Source: UBA3064 sp023258775 (GTDB lineage: Bacteria; Pseudomonadota; Gammaproteobacteria; Burkholderiales; Burkholderiaceae_E). Taken from it: 64,000 bases of DNA. The stretch spans positions 1 through 64,000 of the forward strand of contig JBIKXS010000008.1 of assembly GCA_044355655.1 (NCBI GenBank), written 5' to 3'. The notes beneath the pieces were generated by a model. That model was not told where the DNA came from and did not search any database. It worked only from the letters and a program-made list of their open reading frames with translations. Both the position numbers and the translations under genes were made by a program. Positions 26,235-34,633 of the stretch are shown one piece after another; the first letter of the stretch is position 1; every line of letters begins with the position of its first letter.

Positions 26235-28466
26235 TTAACGCTTGACACAGTCGACAAAATAATCGTTGCCCTGCCTTACCAGTCCGTGTACATCGGTATC
26301 GAAGCCAGGCAGCTTTTCATTGAATGCGCGGGCAAACTGCAAGAACCGAACAATCGTGCGATTGAATCGCTCACCGGGAATCAACAAGGGAATACCCGGT
26401 GGATATGGCGTGAGCAACATGGTCGTCACTCGACCTTCGAGTTCATCGATGGGTACTCGATCCACTTTGCGGTGCGCCAAATGCTCGAAGGCAACCGATG
26501 GTTTCATCACCGGTTCCATGTCCGACAAATACATTTCGGTTGTCACACGCGCTACATCGTGGCTTCGGTAGGCCTCATGGATTTGGGCTGCCAAGTCACG
26601 CAAACCCACCCGCTCGTAACGCGGATACTTCGCGACAAACTCCGGCATCACGCGCCATAAGGGCTGATTCTGGTCGTAATCAGCCTTAAATTGTTGCAAC
26701 TCGGTGACAAGACTATTCCAGCGCCCTTTAGTAATACCAATGGTGAACATCACGAAAAAGGAATAAAGACCAGTTTTTTCAACCACTACACCGTGTTCGG
26801 CCAAGTACTTGGTGACGAGCGCAGCGGGAATACCCCATTGCCCGAAGCGGCCGGTGATATCAAGACCAGGTGTGACGATTGTTGCCTTGATGGGATCGAG
26901 CATGTTGAAGCCACTCGATAAGCTCCCAAAACCATGCCAAGACTCTTCCGAGTGCAAAACCCACTGGTCACGACTACCCACGCCATTGTCTGCCAGTACA
27001 TCAGGCCCCCAGACTTTGAACCACCAGGAATCGCCAAACTCGTCGTCGACTTTGCGCATGGCGCGCCGAAACTCGAGCGACTCAAAAATCGACTCTTCCA
27101 CCAACGCCGTTCCCCCGGGTGGTTCCATCATCGCAGAGGCCACATCACAAGAGGCAATAATGGCGTACTGGGGCGAAGTCGACGTGTGCATCAAGAACGC
27201 TTCGTTAAAGCGAAACTCGTCGAGTTTTCGCTGTTCTGAATCCTGCACAAGGATTTGCGAGGCCTGTGACAAGCCCGCAAGCAACTTATGGGTTGACTGG
27301 GTCGCGTACACCATGGCTTGTTGTGAACGCGGTCTGTTCGGCCCGATGGCGTGGAACTCATGGTAGAACGAATGGAAGACCGCGTGGGGTAACCAGGCCT
27401 CATCAAAATGAAGGTTATCGATGTATTCACCGAGGGTATTCTTAATGGTCTCAACGTTATAAATGATGCCATCGTAGGTTGATTGCGTAATCGTGAGGAT
27501 TCTGGGTTTCGCTTCCTTATCTTTCACGAGCGGATTGTTTTTGATTTTTTGTGCGATTCGCTCTGGCGAGAACTCTTCAAGCGGGATCGGTCCAATAATG
27601 CCCAGATGATTACGCGTCGGTTGCATGAAAATCGGTATCGTTCCTGTCATCATCAACGCGTGCAGCACCGACTTATGGCAATTCCGATCGACAACGACCA
27701 CATCATCACTGCCAACGTTGGCATGCCAGACAATTTTGTTGGATGTTGACGTACCGTTTGTTACAAAAAACAAGTGATCCGTATTAAAAATACGGGCTGC
27801 ATTCGCCTCAGCAGCTGCCACGGGACCCGTATGGTCAAGTAACTGACCAAGTTCATCGACTGCATTACATACATCAGCCCGCAACATATTCTCACCAAAA
27901 AACTGGTGAAACATTTGACCAACCGGACTCTTTAGAAATGCTACGCCACCCGAGTGACCGGGGCAGTGCCATGAATAGGATCCGTCGTTGGCGTAGTTGA
28001 CCAGTGCCTTAAAAAAGGGAGGCGCAAGTGAGTTTAAATAATTATTACATTCCCGAATAATATAACGTGCAACAAACTCGGGCGTATCCTCAAACATGTG
28101 AATAAAACCATGCAACTCTTTCAAGATGTCATTCGGGATATGCCTCGACGTACGCGTTTCGCCAAAAAGAAAAATCGGGATATCAGCATTTCGGCGCCTC
28201 GTTTCAGCGATAAACTTTCGCAAATCAATGATCGCTTTGCTTTCATTGCCGTCTTCATTGATTTCCTCATCGTCAATTGACACGATGAAAGCAGAGGCGC
28301 GTGCCGCCTGGTTAGCCACCATCCCCACGTCGACGTAAGTAAAGCCCCCAACCACTTCCATGTGCTGATCTTCAAGCGCCTTTGCAAGCGCTCGAATCCC
28401 AAGACCGCTGGCCGAATCGGAACGCCAGTCTTCATCAATGATCACCACTGGAAAGCGAAACTTCAT
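26235..28466 (-). CDS. Arginine/lysine/ornithine decarboxylase (PLP, inducible type)
   Basis: The 743-residue protein has the three-part build of biodegradative basic amino acid decarboxylases: an N-terminal response-regulator-like wing domain (1-130), a fold type I PLP domain (about 150-560) and a C-terminal domain. The PLP lysine is in QSTHKLLAGLSQASQ near residue 390, with DRNCHKSVLHALMM and HFDEAW upstream. It makes a diamine or agmatine and consumes a proton. I cannot decide among arginine, lysine and ornithine from sequence. It has its own leader with two hairpins. No antiporter gene is adjacent. Confidence 0.85.
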   Translation of the reverse strand: MKFRFPVVIIDEDWRSDSASGLGIRALAKALEDQHMEVVGGFTYVDVGMVANQAARASAFIVSIDDEEINEDGNESKAIIDLRKFIAETRRRNADIPIFLFGETRTSRHIPNDILKELHGFIHMFEDTPEFVARYIIRECNNYLNSLAPPFFKALVNYANDGSYSWHCPGHSGGVAFLKSPVGQMFHQFFGENMLRADVCNAVDELGQLLDHTGPVAAAEANAARIFNTDHLFFVTNGTSTSNKIVWHANVGSDDVVVVDRNCHKSVLHALMMTGTIPIFMQPTRNHLGIIGPIPLEEFSPERIAQKIKNNPLVKDKEAKPRILTITQSTYDGIIYNVETIKNTLGEYIDNLHFDEAWLPHAVFHSFYHEFHAIGPNRPRSQQAMVYATQSTHKLLAGLSQASQILVQDSEQRKLDEFRFNEAFLMHTSTSPQYAIIASCDVASAMMEPPGGTALVEESIFESLEFRRAMRKVDDEFGDSWWFKVWGPDVLADNGVGSRDQWVLHSEESWHGFGSLSSGFNMLDPIKATIVTPGLDITGRFGQWGIPAALVTKYLAEHGVVVEKTGLYSFFVMFTIGITKGRWNSLVTELQQFKADYDQNQPLWRVMPEFVAKYPRYERVGLRDLAAQIHEAYRSHDVARVTTEMYLSDMEPVMKPSVAFEHLAHRKVDRVPIDELEGRVTTMLLTPYPPGIPLLIPGERFNRTIVRFLQFARAFNEKLPGFDTDVHGLVRQGNDYFVDCVKR

Positions 28467-28487
28467 GGGCTAGCCCCTTCTAAGAGA

Positions 28488-28539
28488 GATGCCACGCTTG
28501 GCATCAAATGCGTACCTGGATGATGGATCCACCCAGGTA
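28488..28539 (-). promoter_or_regulatory. Two hairpins in the decarboxylase leader
   Basis: GATGCC/GGCATC (28488-28493 and 28500-28505, 6-base loop) and TACCTGG/CCAGGTA (28513-28519 and 28533-28539, 13-base loop) lie in the 259-base clpB-decarboxylase spacer. Neither is followed by a T-run on the minus strand. They could be leader structures of the decarboxylase or the end of clpB. No gene is seen in the rest of the spacer. Confidence 0.4.
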
Positions 28540-28725
28540 TGTTTAGCGAGCCCGAAGTCTAGAACACTTCAGTGAATCTTATTGTGACTTTTGAGTGTTC
28601 GAGCAGGAACTTTTTCGTGGCAACCCATGAACCTTTGCTAACCATTGACACGGCCGTGAAACATTCACATCAAACTATGACCAAACGCACATCGACGAAG
28701 GCGCTTTTGCCCTGCGACACAACGC

Positions 28726-31338
28726 TCAGTGAACAACGCGTTCAAAAACAAACTGACCGTTTCGAAAATCAATCGGAATGACGTCTTTGGGTCCGTAACG
28801 CCCCTCAAGCACCAGACGCGCAACTGGATTCTCAATATGTTGCTGAATCGCCCGTTTGAGGGGCCTTGCACCGTAGAGCGGATCAAATCCGACTTTGGCA
28901 ATTTCACGCAAGGCCTCGTCGCTCACCGTCATTGCCATGTCTCGCGCGGCCAAGCGTTGCTCGAGTAAGGCGAGTTGAACCGCAGCGATCGACTCGATAT
29001 GCCTTTCGCCTAAAGGATGAAAGACCACCATCTCATCGATACGATTGATAAATTCAGGCCTGAACTGACGGCGCACTTCATTGAGCACAGCATCGCGGAT
29101 ATCGTCTTGATCCCTGCCCTCGGCCGATAGCCGCTGTAGATCATACGCACCGAGATTCGATGTCATCACTATCACAGTATTGCGAAAATCCACGGTACGC
29201 CCCTGACCATCGGTTAATCGACCGTCGTCAAGCACTTGCAATAAGATATTGAACACATCGGGGTGAGCTTTTTCCATCTCATCGAAAAGGATGACGGCAT
29301 AGGGCTTTCGGCGGACTGCTTCGGTGAGATAGCCACCTTCATCGTAGCCCACGTAGCCTGGAGGCGCTCCAATGAGCCGGGCCACAGCGTGCTTCTCCAT
29401 GAACTCACTCATGTCGAGGCGAATCAGATGATCATCGCTATCAAACAAAAAGCCAGCCAATGCCTTGGTAAGTTCGGTCTTTCCTACACCTGTCGGCCCG
29501 AGGAACAAAAAGGAACCATAGGGTTTTCGTGGATCGGAGAGTCCAGCGCGCGAGCGACGAATGGCATCAGAAACCAAGCGCACAGCCTCATCCTGGCCAA
29601 CAACTCGCCGATGCAACACCGACTCCATTTGCAGCAACTTCTCACGCTCGCCCTGCATCATCTTGGCAACAGGAATGCCGGTGGCACGTGACACCACTTC
29701 TGCAATTTCTTCAGCGCCGACTGCGGTTCGCAAAAGTCGTGGGCGGCCTTCCCCTTCGCGAGCCGCATCCTTCTCGGCATCTGCGGCGGCTTTGAGCCTT
29801 CCTTCGAGCTCGGGTAACCTACCGTATTGAATCTCAGCAAGCTTATCGAATTGACCCCGCCTTTGCAGCTCGGCCATTTCGAGGCGCAACTTGTCGATCT
29901 CAGCCTTAATTTGCGCCGAACCCTGCACAGCGGCTTTCTCGGCCTTGAGAACCTCTTCCAAATCAGCGTATTCGCGCTCAAGCTTGATAATTTCGCCTTC
30001 GATCAAGTCAAGACGCTTGCGGGATGAGTCATCGCTTTCCTTTCTCACCGCTTCTCGCTCGATTTTGAGTTGAATAATTCGACGATCAAGTTTATCCATC
30101 GATTCAGGTTTTGAATCAATCTCAATCTTTATACGAGCTGCGGCCTCATCGATTAAATCAATCGCCTTATCGGGTAGGAATCGATCGGTGATGTAGCGGT
30201 TAGAAAGCTCTGCCGCAGCAACAATCGCAGGATCGGTAATTTCCACACCATGATGTACTTCATAGCGCTCCTGCAAGCCACGAAGAATGGCAATTGTCGC
30301 TTCTACCGATGGTTCACCGATGAGCACTTTTTGGAAGCGTCGCTCAAGGGCTGCGTCTTTCTCAATGTACTTTCGGTATTCATCGAGCGTTGTGGCACCA
30401 ATACAATGAAGCTCGCCGCGAGCCAGTGCAGGCTTAAGCATATTGCCCGCATCCATTGCACCTTCTGCTTTACCAGCGCCGACCATGGTATGTATCTCAT
30501 CAATAAACATAATGGTGCGGCCTGCATCGGCTGCGACATCTTTAAGAACCGCCTTCAAACGTTCCTCAAATTCACCACGATACTTTGCCCCGGCAAGCAA
30601 AGCAGCCAGATCCAACACAAGCACCCGCTTGTCTTTCAAGGATTCGGGGACTTCGCCCGAGTGAATTCGTTGGGCCAAACCTTCAACGATCGCTGTCTTA
30701 CCAACGCCTGGTTCACCGATCAGCACTGGATTATTTTTTGTCCGACGTTGCAAAATTTGTATCGCACGACGTATTTCGTCGTCTCTGCCAATCACCGGAT
30801 CGAGTTTGCCCTGCCTTGCACGCTCCGTAAGATCGACGCTGTATTTCTTTAGTGCCTCGCGTTGACCCTCTGCATCGGGTGAGTGCACCGTTTGCCCGCC
30901 CCGTAAAGCTTGTATGGCAGCTTCAAGCGATGCACGACTAAGGCCCGATTCGCGCAGTGCCTTGCCGCACTCACCAAGCCCTTCTTTTTCCATCAAGGCG
31001 AGCAAAAGCATTTCCGAGGCAATATAGTGATCACCGCGCTTGCTGGCCTCTTTTTCGGCGAGATTCAAAACCTGTGTCAGCTCTCTACTCACCTGAACCT
31101 GCCCATCACTGCCCTGTACCTTCGCAATGCGCGACAAGACGCCCTCAAGACCTGTCTTTAGCACGGGAATACGCGCCCCTGCTCGCTCAAGCAAGGCCTT
31201 TCCCGAACCCTCTGGCTGCTGAAGCAGTGCGAGTACCACGTGAGCGGGTTCGATGTAGGGATGGTCCTGGGCAATACAAAGACTTTGTGCCTCTGCCAGG
31301 GCATGTTGTAGCTGTGTCGTTAACTTATCAATTCGCAT
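28726..31338 (-). CDS. clpB: ATP-dependent disaggregase ClpB
   Basis: ClpB works with DnaK to dissolve protein aggregates after heat stress. The 870-residue protein has the N-terminal double repeat domain (1-145), a first AAA domain with Walker A GEPGVGKTA near residue 205 and FIDEIHTMVGAG, the coiled-coil middle domain (about 410-525), and a second AAA domain with GPTGVGKTE near 610 and FDEMEKAHPDVFN. No ClpP-binding loop is expected. A strong sigma-32 type promoter is present upstream, matching its role. Confidence 0.97.
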   Translation of the reverse strand: MRIDKLTTQLQHALAEAQSLCIAQDHPYIEPAHVVLALLQQPEGSGKALLERAGARIPVLKTGLEGVLSRIAKVQGSDGQVQVSRELTQVLNLAEKEASKRGDHYIASEMLLLALMEKEGLGECGKALRESGLSRASLEAAIQALRGGQTVHSPDAEGQREALKKYSVDLTERARQGKLDPVIGRDDEIRRAIQILQRRTKNNPVLIGEPGVGKTAIVEGLAQRIHSGEVPESLKDKRVLVLDLAALLAGAKYRGEFEERLKAVLKDVAADAGRTIMFIDEIHTMVGAGKAEGAMDAGNMLKPALARGELHCIGATTLDEYRKYIEKDAALERRFQKVLIGEPSVEATIAILRGLQERYEVHHGVEITDPAIVAAAELSNRYITDRFLPDKAIDLIDEAAARIKIEIDSKPESMDKLDRRIIQLKIEREAVRKESDDSSRKRLDLIEGEIIKLEREYADLEEVLKAEKAAVQGSAQIKAEIDKLRLEMAELQRRGQFDKLAEIQYGRLPELEGRLKAAADAEKDAAREGEGRPRLLRTAVGAEEIAEVVSRATGIPVAKMMQGEREKLLQMESVLHRRVVGQDEAVRLVSDAIRRSRAGLSDPRKPYGSFLFLGPTGVGKTELTKALAGFLFDSDDHLIRLDMSEFMEKHAVARLIGAPPGYVGYDEGGYLTEAVRRKPYAVILFDEMEKAHPDVFNILLQVLDDGRLTDGQGRTVDFRNTVIVMTSNLGAYDLQRLSAEGRDQDDIRDAVLNEVRRQFRPEFINRIDEMVVFHPLGERHIESIAAVQLALLEQRLAARDMAMTVSDEALREIAKVGFDPLYGARPLKRAIQQHIENPVARLVLEGRYGPKDVIPIDFRNGQFVFERVVH

Positions 31339-31373
31339 GGCCAGTTTCCCCGAATCAGTATCATTAGGCTTTG

Positions 31374-31401
31374 ATATGGGGCTGCATGACTACACTTCAA
31401 G
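31374..31401 (-). promoter_or_regulatory. Heat-shock (sigma-32) promoter of clpB
   Basis: On the minus strand CTTGAA (31401-31396) is followed after 14 bases by CCCCATAT (31381-31374). This fits the RpoH consensus CTTGAA-N13-17-CCCCAT and lies 36 bases before the clpB ATG. Confidence 0.8.
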
Positions 31402-31444
31402 CCACCGCCCCTCCAAGCCTCCATGATTTGTCAGCCAACTAAGA

Positions 31445-31500
31445 TCATCAAACCGTTAACCCCAATCTCAAGTCATTAAACCGTTAACCCTAATCTCAAA
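31445..31500. repeat. Two 28-bp tandem units upstream of the OYE gene
   Basis: Units at 31445-31472 and 31473-31500 differ at a few bases and share AAACCGTTAACC and AATCTCAA. A third, partial unit begins at 31501 with TCATCAACC. Confidence 0.75.
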
Positions 31501-31514
31501 TCATCAACCCACTT

Positions 31515-31562
31515 AACTCAAACTCAAACTCAAACTCAAACTCAACCTCAACCTCAACCTCA
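31515..31562. repeat. Hexanucleotide microsatellite: five AACTCA then three ACCTCA
   Basis: Eight uninterrupted 6-bp units end 15 bases before the start codon of the old yellow enzyme gene. This places a slippage-prone repeat in its leader. Confidence 0.9.
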
Positions 31563-31577
31563 ATCAACAAAGATCCC

Positions 31578-32693
31578 ATGAGCAAACTTTTCTCCCCGAT
31601 CCAGTTACGTGAACTTAGTTTGACTAATCGAGTCATGGTGTCGCCGATGTGCCAATACTCGGCGCTCGAAGGTGCCATGCAGGAGTGGCATCGTATTCAC
31701 CTTGGACAAATGGCGCAAAGCGGTGCCGGGCTGGTCATGGTTGAAGCGACCTCCCCCACGCCAGAAGGTCGAATCACCCACGGTTGTGTTGGGCTGTGGG
31801 ATGACCGCACCGAGGCAGCAATGGCCTCGGTATTACATAGTATCCGCGCAACCTCACCAGCGAAGATGGCGATTCAAATCGGTCATGCCGGCAGAAAAGC
31901 CTCTAGCGCAAGACCCTGGGAGGGCGGGCAAATTGTTGGCCTTGATCAGGGGGGCTGGCAAACCCTCGGGCCTTCGGCAATTGCACACATGGAAGGTGAG
32001 ACGGTTCCCCACGAGCTATCGTTGGCTGAACTCAGAAGCATGACTGAGGCCTTTTTATCAACCGTTGCAAGAGCCGACCGCCTGGGTTTTGATGCGATTG
32101 AGCTTCATGCCGCGCATGGTTATCTGCTTCACGAGTTTTTGTCCCCAATCGCCAATCAACGACAGGATGCCTATGGCGGATCGCTCGAAAACAGAATGCG
32201 CTTCCCGCTTCAACTCTTTACTGCGATGCGAGCGGCCTGGCCTGCGCACAAACCGATGGGGCTGCGCTTATCGGCTACTGATTGGGTTGAGGGTTCGGGC
32301 TGGGATATTGCCGATGCCTGCGAATTTGCCAAGCGCCTGGCCTACCTCGGTGCTGACTGGATCGATGTGTCCTCGGGCGGTGTTTCCAGGGCTCAGCAAA
32401 TCAAGCTAGGTCCTGGTTATCAAGTAGCCTTTGCTGAAGCGATTAAAGCAGTGGTTAACATTCCGGTTATTGCAGTTGGCCTGATTACCGAGGCGAAACA
32501 AGCCGAAGCAATCATCGAAAATCAGCAAGCCGATATGGTCGCACTTGGTCGCGGCTTTTTGTGGGATCCACATTGGGCCTGGAAGGCTGCAGCAGAGCTT
32601 GGCGCAAGCATTGCCGCCCCGCGCCAGTACTGGCGCTCAAATCCGGCACAATACAAAGACGTTTTTGGTAGCGTCAGGTTCGGCGCGCGTTAA
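31578..32693 (+). CDS. NADH:flavin oxidoreductase, old yellow enzyme family (YqjM-like)
   Basis: This FMN enzyme class reduces activated C=C bonds with NADPH or NADH. The 371-residue protein keeps C25 (SPMCQYSA), the redox-tuning cysteine of the YqjM/thermophilic-like group, the paired histidine motif HAAHGYLLHEFLSP near residue 173, and GRGFLWDP near the C-terminus for FMN phosphate binding. The natural substrate is unknown. The gene is oriented opposite to clpB and moaE; its 3' end overlaps the moaE stop by four bases, so it looks inserted between conserved neighbours. Only a weak ribosome binding site (AAAGATC) precedes the ATG. Confidence 0.88.
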   Translation: MSKLFSPIQLRELSLTNRVMVSPMCQYSALEGAMQEWHRIHLGQMAQSGAGLVMVEATSPTPEGRITHGCVGLWDDRTEAAMASVLHSIRATSPAKMAIQIGHAGRKASSARPWEGGQIVGLDQGGWQTLGPSAIAHMEGETVPHELSLAELRSMTEAFLSTVARADRLGFDAIELHAAHGYLLHEFLSPIANQRQDAYGGSLENRMRFPLQLFTAMRAAWPAHKPMGLRLSATDWVEGSGWDIADACEFAKRLAYLGADWIDVSSGGVSRAQQIKLGPGYQVAFAEAIKAVVNIPVIAVGLITEAKQAEAIIENQQADMVALGRGFLWDPHWAWKAAAELGASIAAPRQYWRSNPAQYKDVFGSVRFGAR

Positions 32694-33154
32694 AGCCAAC
32701 GCTTGCGAGCCTCCTCGTCTGAGGCTCGCGCTTGCACCCAGCGAGATTGCTCGGCAACTTGCTCCTTTTTCCAGAACGGGGCTTCTGTTTTCAAAAAATC
32801 CATCACAAACTGACAGGATTCAAAAGCGTCCTGCCGATGCGCACTTGCCGTCAGCACAGCGACGATTTGATCAAGTGGCCTGAGTAAACCCACGCGATGT
32901 ACGATTGAAACTGCCTCAAGCTTCCATCGCGAAACCGCCTGTTGAGCGATAAGTTCGAGACTATGTTCAGTCATACCAGGGTAATGTTCTAAAAACATCG
33001 AGCTTACCGAATCGCCATCATTCACATCCCTCACCGTACCAACAAAGCAGGCAATCGCACCGATTTGAGGCTTAGCCTCGCGCAGCCTCGCCATCAAGTC
33101 ATCAAGCTTAAAGTCCTCTTGCTGAACAAGCACACGAATTGCTGCAACGGCCAT
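32690..33154 (-). CDS. moaE: Molybdopterin synthase catalytic subunit
   Basis: MoaE, with MoaD, adds two sulfurs to precursor Z to form molybdopterin. The 154-residue protein holds HRQDAFESCQFVMDFLKTEAPFWKKE, containing the conserved active-site lysines and arginine. It starts two bases after moaD. The whole moeA-moaD-moaE group is on one transcript and serves molybdenum cofactor synthesis. Confidence 0.95.
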   Translation of the reverse strand: MAVAAIRVLVQQEDFKLDDLMARLREAKPQIGAIACFVGTVRDVNDGDSVSSMFLEHYPGMTEHSLELIAQQAVSRWKLEAVSIVHRVGLLRPLDQIVAVLTASAHRQDAFESCQFVMDFLKTEAPFWKKEQVAEQSRWVQARASDEEARKRWL

Positions 33155-33156
33155 GA

Positions 33157-33414
33157 TCAGCCACCAGTCACAGGCGGGAAAAACGCGACTTCTGCCTGAT
33201 CCTGCAAGGGCGCACTAGCCTTTACAAGTTCTTGATTGATCGCAGCGCGCAATGCTTTATCGGCAGCAAAAGCATCCGCCCAGACAGGGCCCCGAGCAGC
33301 CAGAAATTCGCGCAATCCCTTCAAATCCTTGATGTGGGCAGGCAGCTCGATCGTCTCAGCTTCCATACCGAGCGTCTCACGAAGCGATGCGAAATAACGC
33401 ATATGCAAAAGCAT
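33157..33414 (-). CDS. moaD: Molybdopterin synthase sulfur carrier subunit
   Basis: MoaD is a ubiquitin-like sulfur carrier. The 85-residue protein ends in FFPPVTGG; the terminal Gly-Gly is thiocarboxylated and delivers sulfur to MoaE. It overlaps the moeA stop by one base (TAATG), which supports the chosen start and coupled translation. Confidence 0.95.
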   Translation of the reverse strand: MLLHMRYFASLRETLGMEAETIELPAHIKDLKGLREFLAARGPVWADAFAADKALRAAINQELVKASAPLQDQAEVAFFPPVTGG

Positions 33415-34622
33415 TAAAGCTCACCGTACCAATGATTGAAACTGTAATAGGGAATTAAATCACCGTTTTTTATTGGCCTGTTGGGCTCTATTTCAGCCAG
33501 ACCTTCACCCCATACCGTTGAGGTGAGCACACCAGAGCTTTGATTTGGAAACTTTTCTAAACCACCCTCAGCATTCACGCGAACCCGCAAAAACTCGCGT
33601 CGCTTATCGGGCTTGGGCCAGTCGAAATCTGTGCGCATTGGTAGCGCCTTCATCGCCCAGTCGCGTTGGCCTTGGAGTTTCAGAATAAAAGGCTGAACAA
33701 ACAGCAAAAAAGTAACAAAACTCGACACAGGATTGCCGGGCAGTCCGATAAAGTGCGCTTCCCGTGTGGGTCGAATGATCTTGCCCCAGGCAAGAGGCTT
33801 ACCTGGTTTAATTGCAATTTGCCAGGCACGCAATACACCTTCGGCTTCAACAGCCGGTTTGACGTGATCCTCTTCCCCAACTGACATGCCACCCGAAGTT
33901 ACGATCAAATCGCAACGATCGGCAGCATCGCGCAGGGCAGCGCGTGTTTGCTCGAGTTTGTCAGCAATAATGCCAAGATCCTCCACCTCACACCCGAGTC
34001 GCCTGAGCATGTTGACCAAAACAAATCGATTCGAATTATAGATCGATCCAGGTCTCAGTGGCTCACCGGGCATCGCCAGTTCATCGCCAGTAAAAAAGCA
34101 TCCTACTCTGACCCTCCGGTAGACCTGTAGTTTTGCTAAACCTACTGAGGCTGCAAGCCCCAAAGCCTGCGGTGTTAGGCGTTCGCCTTTCTCAAGGATG
34201 CGAGCCCCAGCACGAATATCCTCGCCAGCGCGGCGAATCCATTCACCACGTTGCGGTTGATGCAGGATGAATACTTGATCGCCTTCAACTTGGACTTGTT
34301 CTTGCATGACCACCGCATCGGCACCTTGAGGGATGAATGCGCCGGTAAACACACGAGCGACGGTCCCCTTTTCGAGTGCCCTGGCAAGATGGCCTGCCGG
34401 GATACGCTGGCTGACCTCAAATGCCCGGCCAGGCTTTAAATCGTCGATATTTAAAGCATAACCATCCATTTGGGTATTATCCATTGGAGGCACGTTCATG
34501 CCCGAGATCTGATCACATGCGAGCACGCGCCCGTCAGCTTCAATCGTGTCGATCGATAGCTTCTCCTGCACCGGCTCCGCAAGCGCAAGCAATTGCGCCA
34601 AGGCCTCCTGCAAACTTAGCAT
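33414..34622 (-). CDS. moeA: Molybdopterin molybdenumtransferase
   Basis: MoeA inserts molybdate into adenylylated molybdopterin. The 402-residue protein contains PPMDNTQMDGYAL near the N-terminus, TGDELAMPG and the active-site SGGMSVGEEDHVKPA segment, followed by KPGKPLAWG and GLPGNPVSSFVTF. The order thrC-moeA-moaD-moaE is common in Burkholderiales, and moeA starts 11 bases after thrC. Confidence 0.95.
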   Translation of the reverse strand: MLSLQEALAQLLALAEPVQEKLSIDTIEADGRVLACDQISGMNVPPMDNTQMDGYALNIDDLKPGRAFEVSQRIPAGHLARALEKGTVARVFTGAFIPQGADAVVMQEQVQVEGDQVFILHQPQRGEWIRRAGEDIRAGARILEKGERLTPQALGLAASVGLAKLQVYRRVRVGCFFTGDELAMPGEPLRPGSIYNSNRFVLVNMLRRLGCEVEDLGIIADKLEQTRAALRDAADRCDLIVTSGGMSVGEEDHVKPAVEAEGVLRAWQIAIKPGKPLAWGKIIRPTREAHFIGLPGNPVSSFVTFLLFVQPFILKLQGQRDWAMKALPMRTDFDWPKPDKRREFLRVRVNAEGGLEKFPNQSSGVLTSTVWGEGLAEIEPNRPIKNGDLIPYYSFNHWYGEL

Positions 34623-34633
34623 TTGGTCAGCCC

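Noticed and set aside
31445..31562. Possible CRISPR-like array
   Set aside because: Units are directly adjacent and degenerate, with no constant-length unique spacers, and no cas gene is near.
31496..31678. Minus-strand frame with an EVEVEVEFEFEFEF stretch
   Set aside because: It is the reverse reading of the hexanucleotide repeat before the old yellow enzyme gene and part of that gene; a repeat artefact.
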